DNA of 64,000 nt from JACDAN01 sp963847235 (GTDB taxonomy: Bacteria > Actinomycetota > Thermoleophilia > Gaiellales > Gaiellaceae). The notes beneath the pieces are model-generated. The model was not told the origin of the DNA and searched no databases. It saw only the letters and a program-made list of their open reading frames with translations. Shown piece by piece: positions 59,058 through 64,000 of this stretch (its first letter is position 1; the number at the start of each line of letters is the position of its first letter). The stretch spans positions 248,001 to 312,000 of the forward strand of contig CAWJYU010000014.1 in assembly GCA_963847235.1 (NCBI GenBank), in the 5' to 3' direction. The position numbers and the translations under genes are program-made.

Positions 59058-59900
59058 CTACCGCACCGCCTCCTCGAGGAGGATCGGTGTGCCACCCACG
59101 GCGGGGTAAGCCCGCCCGCACGAATCGCAGGTGGTCGTCTCTAGTGCGAACGAAAGACGACCGCCGCAGCCGGGGCAGCGCAGCACCGCCATCAGTTCGG
59201 GCGGATGAGGCCGCAGCACCCCGCGGCCATCGAGCTCCCCGAGGATCGACTTCGTCCGTTCGAGATCGACCTCGGCTGTGCCTTCCGCGGCGCTCGTGCC
59301 CTCGACCCGGACCGAGAGTTCGCCCTCCCACTCCACGGAGTGGTGGAAGAGCCAGCGGTTGGCCGCCCACCAGATGCGGAAGAGCGCGCTCTCGGCATAG
59401 CCGCGGTGGAAGATCTCGCCGTAGGGCGCTCGCATGCCCTCTCGGGCACGGAAGACGAGCGTGTCTCCCTCGCGGTCGATGAGCCAGGGGTGATACGGCC
59501 AGCCGAAGGTGAGCTCCGAGACGGCGCTCGGAACCTGTACGAAGCCGGCGCCGGCCACGCGGCTGAGCTCGCCCGCGAATCGGGCGGGCTCGGTGGCGTG
59601 CTCGAGCACGTGCAAGGCGATCGCGTACTGGAAGGAGCCGTCGGCAAACGGCAGCTGATGACCGTCCGCGACGACGAACGGCTTCGCGAAGTCGATCCCG
59701 ATCTCGTGCGGTCGCTCGAAGTTGTCCGCGACGTACTTGTCCACGAGGACGTCGGCCCGCGGATGGGAAGCCTGGCCGGATCCAACTTCCAGCACGAGCC
59801 CCGCCGCCGGCGGGTGCGGTTCGTGCCGTCGTGCCTCCTTGCGGCTCCGCGTGACCTCTCGGAGAGCGCTTCGCAGTTCAGCGAGCCGACCGAGGATCAC
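59058..59900 (-). CDS. SAM methyltransferase with C-terminal zinc-ribbon (Trm112-like) domain
   Basis: 280 residues from GTG 59900. LVLEVGSGQASHPRADVLVD is motif I, VVADGHQLPFADGSFQYAIA and LHVLEHATEPARFAGELSRV are motif II/III of class I methyltransferases. The C-terminus LRCPGCGGRLSFALE...TTCDSCGRAYPAVGG provides two CxxC pairs, a Trm112/UPF0434-like zinc ribbon. The start overlaps the stop of the next methyltransferase gene (GTGA). The target is unknown. Confidence 0.82.
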   Translation of the reverse strand: MILGRLAELRSALREVTRSRKEARRHEPHPPAAGLVLEVGSGQASHPRADVLVDKYVADNFERPHEIGIDFAKPFVVADGHQLPFADGSFQYAIALHVLEHATEPARFAGELSRVAGAGFVQVPSAVSELTFGWPYHPWLIDREGDTLVFRAREGMRAPYGEIFHRGYAESALFRIWWAANRWLFHHSVEWEGELSVRVEGTSAAEGTAEVDLERTKSILGELDGRGVLRPHPPELMAVLRCPGCGGRLSFALETTTCDSCGRAYPAVGGTPILLEEAVR

Positions 59901-60565
59901 GCCTCCGAGTATGCGACGAGCTCGAGGCTCGTCGAGACGAGGTTGAGTCCGGGGATCCGCTCCAGGACGGAGCTGAGCGTCCACAGGAACCCCGGGCCGC
60001 CAAGCGTCAGCGGAAGCATGTGGGCTCGTCGGCTCTCGGCGACGCGGAAGCGGTGGCGCTCGAGCAATTCGCGCGCCGTGCGCGCCGTGTAGACGCGGTC
60101 GTCGGGCAGTTGCCCGTGGTAGTAGCGCCCCAGCACCCGGGCCGCCCGTTCGGTGTATGAGTAGCGATTCGGAAGGTTCGTCACATAGAACATGCCGCCC
60201 GGCCGCAGGATCCGCCTCAACTCCTCGACACTGCCCTCCGGATCCGGGACGTGCTCGAGGACTCCACAGGACAGCACGGTGTCGAACGAGGCGTCCTCGA
60301 AGGGCAGCGCGACCGGCTCGGAGCTTAGGTGAACTTCGAGCTCGGGGAACCGCGGCAGCGGCTCGGTGGTCGGAGCCTCGAGCCCGGCGCTGTAGTCGAA
60401 CGCGACCGCGTCGACGCCGGTCTCCCGCAGGAGCGCCGTCATCTGCCCCCAGCCGCTGCCCCAGTCGAGCACGCGGCCCGGGTCGCGGCCCGCGAGATCT
60501 TCCGCTAGCGCTCGGTACATCAGCACCTGCGGCCCCGAGCGCAGGTTGGCGTCCAAGCTTCCCAC
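59897..60565 (-). CDS. Class I SAM-dependent methyltransferase
   Basis: 222 residues from GTG 60565, which is supported by a TAGCAT hexamer 8 bases upstream. RVLDWGSGWGQMTALLRETG (motif I; Trp in place of the usual Ile/Val-Gly), AVAFDYSAGL, VALPFEDASFDTVLSCGVLE and HVPDPEGSVEELRRILRPGG are typical of UbiE-like enzymes. A C-terminal hydrophobic region (PLTLGGPGFLWTLSSVLERI) may touch the membrane. It is coupled to the zinc-ribbon methyltransferase. A lipid or sugar acceptor is likely from context. Confidence 0.85.
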   Translation of the reverse strand: MGSLDANLRSGPQVLMYRALAEDLAGRDPGRVLDWGSGWGQMTALLRETGVDAVAFDYSAGLEAPTTEPLPRFPELEVHLSSEPVALPFEDASFDTVLSCGVLEHVPDPEGSVEELRRILRPGGMFYVTNLPNRYSYTERAARVLGRYYHGQLPDDRVYTARTARELLERHRFRVAESRRAHMLPLTLGGPGFLWTLSSVLERIPGLNLVSTSLELVAYSEA

Positions 60566-60573
60566 GGCGCCGG

Positions 60574-60591
60574 ATGCTATGCCCTTACCCT
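60574..60591. promoter_or_regulatory. Back-to-back leaderless promoters in a 35-bp gap
   Basis: Minus strand: TAGCAT (60574-60579), 8 bases before GTG 60565. Plus strand: TACCCT (60586-60591), 9 bases before ATG 60601. Both -10 boxes fall inside the region the opposite polymerase would occupy. Confidence 0.5.
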
Positions 60592-60600
60592 CCAGAGCCG

Positions 60601-61428
60601 ATGACCTTGGTGCGATCCCTGCTCGCCCGCCCGCCCTTTCGGTGGCTGCTGAAGACGCCGGCCGCCGAGCGGGTCGTCGCCACTGTGTTGCGGGCAACGA
60701 CCGTCCGCGAATCCGTCCGGTTTGCCGCCCGGGAGCTCAGCGGGCGCACCGGCGCGTATCGCTACCGGCTCCGCGGCTCCGGGTTCGTCGCGGTCATCCG
60801 GCACGGCACCCCTGACGTGGCGACGCTCGACGAGGTCTTCTACCAGCGGCAGTACGAGCGGCCGCCGACTGTTGAGGCAGGCCTGCCTGCGGCACCGCGG
60901 ATCGTGGACCTCGGCGCCAACATCGGACTCTTCACCCTGCTCGCCGCCGCCGCCTGGCCCTCCGCCGAGCTGACGGCCGTGGAGGCGGACTCCGAGAACG
61001 CGGCAATCCTCCGGCGGGTACGCGAGCTCAACGGGCTCCGCTGGCAGGTCGTGGAGGCGGTGGCGGCGACGGCCGCCGGTACCACGCAGTTCGCATCGGG
61101 CCGCTTTTCGCTCTCGCGCGTCGAGGAAGGACCCGGAGCCGAACGGGTGCCCAGCGTCGACGCCTTCGAGTACCTCGCCGGAGCAGATTTCGCGAAGATC
61201 GACATCGAGGGCAGCGAATGGGAGCTCCTCGCGTCGCCTCGGCTCGCGAACGAGGGACCGTGCGCCCTGGTGCTCGAGTTCCACCCGCACCTGGCGCCAA
61301 GCGGCGACCCCGAGGCGGACGCGGTGCACTTGCTCCGGCAGGCCGGATACGAGACGAGCAAAGTGCGGGCCACCGCGCTCGGCCACGGCGTTGTGTGGGC
61401 CTGGCGTCAGCCCAGCGCCCGGTCGTAG
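60601..61428 (+). CDS. FkbM family methyltransferase
   Basis: 275 residues from ATG 60601. PRIVDLGANIGLFTLLAAAA is motif I with the DxGANxG of FkbM, LTAVEADSENAAILRRVREL the acidic motif, and FAKIDIEGSEWELLASPRLA the FkbM hallmark (xDxEG). The N-terminal 90 residues include a helical segment and FYQRQYERPP, seen in glycan-locus members. O-methylation of a sugar or glycolipid is the likely role. The gene converges on the next GT4 gene, overlapping it by 22 bases. Confidence 0.88.
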   Translation: MTLVRSLLARPPFRWLLKTPAAERVVATVLRATTVRESVRFAARELSGRTGAYRYRLRGSGFVAVIRHGTPDVATLDEVFYQRQYERPPTVEAGLPAAPRIVDLGANIGLFTLLAAAAWPSAELTAVEADSENAAILRRVRELNGLRWQVVEAVAATAAGTTQFASGRFSLSRVEEGPGAERVPSVDAFEYLAGADFAKIDIEGSEWELLASPRLANEGPCALVLEFHPHLAPSGDPEADAVHLLRQAGYETSKVRATALGHGVVWAWRQPSARS

Positions 61429-62531
61429 CTCGCCAGGGTCTCCTCCGCGGTCCGCCGCCAGCTGAACTCGGCGGCGCGATTCTCGCCCCGCCGCCGCAGA
61501 CTCGCGGCCAGGTCGGCATCGGTGAGGACGCGGGAAATCGCGCCGGCTATTTCCTCGGGCCGCCGGGGGTCGACAAGCAGCGCGGCGTCGCCGGCCACCT
61601 CCGGGACGGCCGACGTATTCGAGCAGACGACCGGAACTCCGCGCCGCATCGCTTCGAGAACGGGAAGGCCGAACCCCTCACGAATCGACGGGAAGACGAA
61701 GCAGGCGGCGGCGCTGTAGAGGCCTTCCAGCTCGGCGGCCGACACCCAACCGGGGAACATCACGGTGCTCCCGACGCGTGCGGCATGCGTCTCCAGCTCA
61801 CCCTGGAGCGGGGTCCGGTTTGCCGGAACCACCAGCACGGCCTCCGGGACATCTCTTTTGATGCACGCCATTGCCTCGACGAGCGGGCAGAGGTTCTTGT
61901 GGGCGAGCAGCGCCGAGACCGCCAGCACGATTGGCCCTGACCCGAGGCCGAGGCGCACTCGGAGCTCAGCTTCCGGCGTCGGGTCGACCGCCGTCCTGCT
62001 GCCCGGTCCGAGCGCCACCACGTCGATGCGGTCCGCGGGGATGCCGAAGTCCTCGTTGATCTCCTCTCGCGCCGAGTTCGAGAGCGTGATCACGCGCTCT
62101 GCGGCGCGAGCCGCAGGCACGACGAGCGTCCTCCACAGGAGACGTGTCGTCTTCGGGACTGCGCCGGGCACCCGCCACCACGTGACGTCCGGAATGTTCA
62201 CGACAGAAGGGAGCACCGGTCGAAGCGGAGCCGTCATCGCCACGCTGTGCAGCAGGTCGCAGCGCGCTCGTCTTGCCATCGCCCCTAGCAGAAGCGCCTC
62301 GCCGGCTGCTCGTATGCCGCGCCGGCCGAGCAAGGGGTGCGTCCTGAACGAGACCGACGGCGCCCACGGCTCCTCGGCGAGCGTCGCTCGGCCAGCCTCG
62401 TTGACGAAGAGTGTGATCTCGAGCGAGGGTGCCGCCTCGGCGAGCGCAGGCAGCAGCTGGCGCACATAAGTCTCGAGTCCGCCCATCTGCGGCTCGAGGA
62501 AGATGGCGTTGATCCCGAGCCGGCGGAGCAC
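61407..62531 (-). CDS. GT4 family glycosyltransferase
   Basis: 374 residues from GTG 62531; a TAGACT hexamer exactly 8 bases upstream favours this start over ATG 62561. LRRLGINAIFLEPQMGGLET, CDLLHSVAMTAPLRPVLPSV, ERVITLSNSAREEINEDFGI, GPIVLAVSALLAHKNLCPLV, VMFPGWVSAAELEGLYSAAA and SIREGFGLPVLEAMRRGVPV (the E-x7-E donor motif) are strong GT4 signatures, close to mannosyl-/rhamnosyltransferases. It is transcribed alone. Confidence 0.9.
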   Translation of the reverse strand: MLRRLGINAIFLEPQMGGLETYVRQLLPALAEAAPSLEITLFVNEAGRATLAEEPWAPSVSFRTHPLLGRRGIRAAGEALLLGAMARRARCDLLHSVAMTAPLRPVLPSVVNIPDVTWWRVPGAVPKTTRLLWRTLVVPAARAAERVITLSNSAREEINEDFGIPADRIDVVALGPGSRTAVDPTPEAELRVRLGLGSGPIVLAVSALLAHKNLCPLVEAMACIKRDVPEAVLVVPANRTPLQGELETHAARVGSTVMFPGWVSAAELEGLYSAAACFVFPSIREGFGLPVLEAMRRGVPVVCSNTSAVPEVAGDAALLVDPRRPEEIAGAISRVLTDADLAASLRRRGENRAAEFSWRRTAEETLASYDRALG

Positions 62532-62539
62532 GAAGGGCA

Positions 62540-62545
62540 AGTCTA
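62540..62545 (-). promoter_or_regulatory. Leaderless-type -10 hexamer TAGACT
   Basis: TAGACT on the minus strand, 8 bases before GTG 62531. Confidence 0.5.
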
Positions 62546-62570
62546 GGTTGTGGACGGGCATAGTCCACGC

Positions 62571-62681
62571 GTGCAAACGGGCTCCGAAGCCGCAGTTGCG
62601 ATCGTGACCAACGCTCGTCGGGACGACACGCTCGCAGCGGTCGCGTCGGCTGTGGCCCAGGGGCCGAGCGCGGACGCGTGA
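62571..62681 (+). pseudogene. GT2 N-terminal remnant upstream of the flippase
   Basis: GTG 62571 opens a 36-codon frame reading EAAVAIVTNARRDDTLAAVA, then SAVAQGPSADA. It resembles the first strand and helix of GT-A GT2 enzymes (VSVVVPTYxRPDxLxxAVxSAxxQ), but it stops there. Its TGA overlaps the flippase GTG (62678-62681), the coupling used throughout the locus. It looks like a GT2 gene with most of its body deleted, or a short leader peptide; I favour a remnant. Confidence 0.4.
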
Positions 62682-64000
62682 CCGACTCGGAGGCTCCGGT
62701 CCCGCGCAGGACCTCGGATCCCGTCGACGTTCTCGACTCTCCGGTGGCGGGCGATCTTGTCATCCGAGGGAGCCTCCTGCGCGTCGGCGGCTACATGGCC
62801 GGCGTGCTTCTCGGCCTGATCGCCGCGTCTCTGCTAACGCGCCACCTCGGCGTCGGGACGTTCGGAGAGTACGTCGTCGTCACGTCGCTGATCGCCATCG
62901 TCTCGGGCCTCACCGATGCCGGCATCGCCACGATCGCGGCACGCGAGTTCGCGACGCGGCGCGGTCAGGACCGCGACCGCATGCTGGCCAACGTGCTCGG
63001 GATCCGCGTCGCGATCGCGGCGGTCGGAGTCCTCGCGGCAACCGGGTTCGCGATCGTCGCCGGCTACGACACGGTGATGGTCGTGGGGACGCTCGTCGCC
63101 GGAATCGGCTTGGTGCTCACGACGGCACAGCAGACGCTCGCTGTCCCGCTGGGCGTGAGCCTGCGGCTCGCGTGGATCACCGGGATCGACCTCCTCCGCC
63201 AGGCGGCGTGGGTCGCGCTCGTCGTCATCCTCGTCTTCGCGGACGCCGGGCTGCTCGCTTTTCTCGCGGCGACGATTCCGGTGGGAATCTTCGCGCTCTT
63301 CCTGGTCGGCGCGCTCGTCCGGAAGACGGTGCCGCTCATGCCGCGCTTCGACCGCGAAGAGTGGGGGCGCGTCCTCCGCCTGACGGGCTCGTACGCCGCT
63401 GCCGCCGCCGTTGGGACGCTCTACACCTCCGCCGTGGTCGTCGTGACCTCGCTGGTGGGCACCGAAGCCGACACCGGCAACGTCGGGGCCGCCTTCCGGA
63501 TCTTCGCGATCCTCGGCGCGGTCCCGATCCTTCTCGTCTCCTCGGCCTTCCCGATCTTCGCCAGAGCGGCCCACGGCGATCCGGAACGAATGGAGTACGC
63601 CCTCGAGCGGGTCGTCCAGACCGCCCTGATCATCGGCGCCTGGATGGCGCTCGCCACGGTTTTCGGCGCGAGCCTCGCGATCCAGGTCGTAGCAGGAGAC
63701 GCGTACGACGCCGCGGTGCCTGCGCTGCAGATCACCGGGGGCGTGATCATTGCGAGCTGCGTCGCGATCGCCTCCGCGTACGCGCTCGTGTCGATGCACC
63801 GGCACCGGGTCCTCCTGGTAGCAAATGCTCTCGCGCTCCTGACGGCTGTCGTGCTCGCGCTCGTGCTCGTTCCGGAGTACGGCGCGAACGGCGCTGCGAC
63901 CGCGACCCTCGTCTCGGAGCTGGAGCTCGCGTTCGTCTACATCGTCGTGCTTTTTCGGCCCGGCGCGTTCAAGTTCAGTGTCGGCAGCGTGATCAAAGTG
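62678..64000 (+). CDS. Oligosaccharide flippase (Wzx/MOP type), 3' end beyond window
   Basis: Reading from GTG 62678 gives 441 codons with no stop before the window edge. The soluble start (TDSEAPVPRRTSDPVDVLDS) is followed by GSLLRVGGYMAGVLLGLIAA, RHLGVGTFGEYVVVTSLIAI, LTDAGIATIAAREFATRRGQ and later helices including SAFPIFARAAHGDPERMEYA and GDAYDAAVPALQITGGVIIA: at least 11-12 membrane segments and the typical polysaccharide-exporter pattern. It is the second flippase in the window, in frame throughout. Confidence 0.87.
   Translation, partial: MTDSEAPVPRRTSDPVDVLDSPVAGDLVIRGSLLRVGGYMAGVLLGLIAASLLTRHLGVGTFGEYVVVTSLIAIVSGLTDAGIATIAAREFATRRGQDRDRMLANVLGIRVAIAAVGVLAATGFAIVAGYDTVMVVGTLVAGIGLVLTTAQQTLAVPLGVSLRLAWITGIDLLRQAAWVALVVILVFADAGLLAFLAATIPVGIFALFLVGALVRKTVPLMPRFDREEWGRVLRLTGSYAAAAAVGTLYTSAVVVVTSLVGTEADTGNVGAAFRIFAILGAVPILLVSSAFPIFARAAHGDPERMEYALERVVQTALIIGAWMALATVFGASLAIQVVAGDAYDAAVPALQITGGVIIASCVAIASAYALVSMHRHRVLLVANALALLTAVVLALVLVPEYGANGAATATLVSELELAFVYIVVLFRPGAFKFSVGSVIKV

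Noticed and set aside
1..64000. tRNA, rRNA or riboswitch genes
   Set aside because: I saw no cloverleaf, rRNA core sequence or known riboswitch motif by eye; a covariance-model scan would be needed to exclude weak cases.

Overview
The window is very G+C-rich, uses GTG as its commonest start codon, and packs its genes into runs coupled by 4-base NTGA stop/start overlaps. Together with an SSI-type protease-inhibitor-like lipoprotein, leaderless TANNNT promoters and secreted proteins built from 'EYGTSTSYG' repeats, this suggests an Actinomycetota chromosome, most likely class Thermoleophilia (Gaiella/Solirubrobacter-like). The class assignment is inference; no rRNA or tRNA gene is present to test it. 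No stretch longer than about 300 bases lacks a gene.

Layout. 1-2043: two leftward membrane genes (GT87-like fragment, O-antigen ligase-like). 2088-6787: housekeeping genes (PIG-L deacetylase, M28 peptidase, a DUF5678-like/retropepsin-like pair, an ArsR-SRPBCC pair and a divergent wHTH regulator). 6784-10634: metal module (DtxR/MntR-type regulator divergent from a Tat-exported multicopper oxidase, a ZIP transporter and two tandem cupins). 10631-14504: methyltransferase, VOC protein and two secreted repeat proteins, ending at a 167-bp near-palindromic element. 14666-20895: leftward glycan module (ATP-grasp, deacetylase-like protein, flippase, small protein, methyltransferase, ATP-grasp, GT4). 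20938-30129: mixed block (orphan permease, SSI-like lipoprotein, epimerase plus aminotransferase, TetR/MFS pair, eIF2B-like protein, GT2 plus dehydratase, PadR/HAAS pair). 30220-40037: rightward glycan run. 39959-45007: leftward five-gene operon. 45047-58985: rightward run with a chain-length factor, nucleotide-sugar enzymes, a polysaccharide deacetylase, a radical SAM protein and a second initiating phosphoglycosyltransferase. 59058-64000: methyltransferases, GT4, a GT2 remnant and a second flippase that runs off the edge.

Taken together, most of the window is a large Wzx/Wzy-type exopolysaccharide or cell-surface glycan region: two initiating sugar-phosphate transferases, nine clear glycosyltransferases (plus a GT87-like fragment), two flippases, two ligase/polymerase candidates, one chain-length factor and six nucleotide-sugar dehydratase/epimerase/decarboxylase genes. 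Its most unusual trait is four ATP-grasp ligases, four DegT/PLP-type enzymes and a FemAB-like acyltransferase, which together suggest amino-sugar residues bearing amide-linked amino acid or acyl groups.

About fifteen apparent single-base frameshifts split otherwise well-conserved genes, nearly all as one extra base. This looks like an incompletely polished long-read assembly rather than biology. I therefore give gene spans across these breaks and flag each one.
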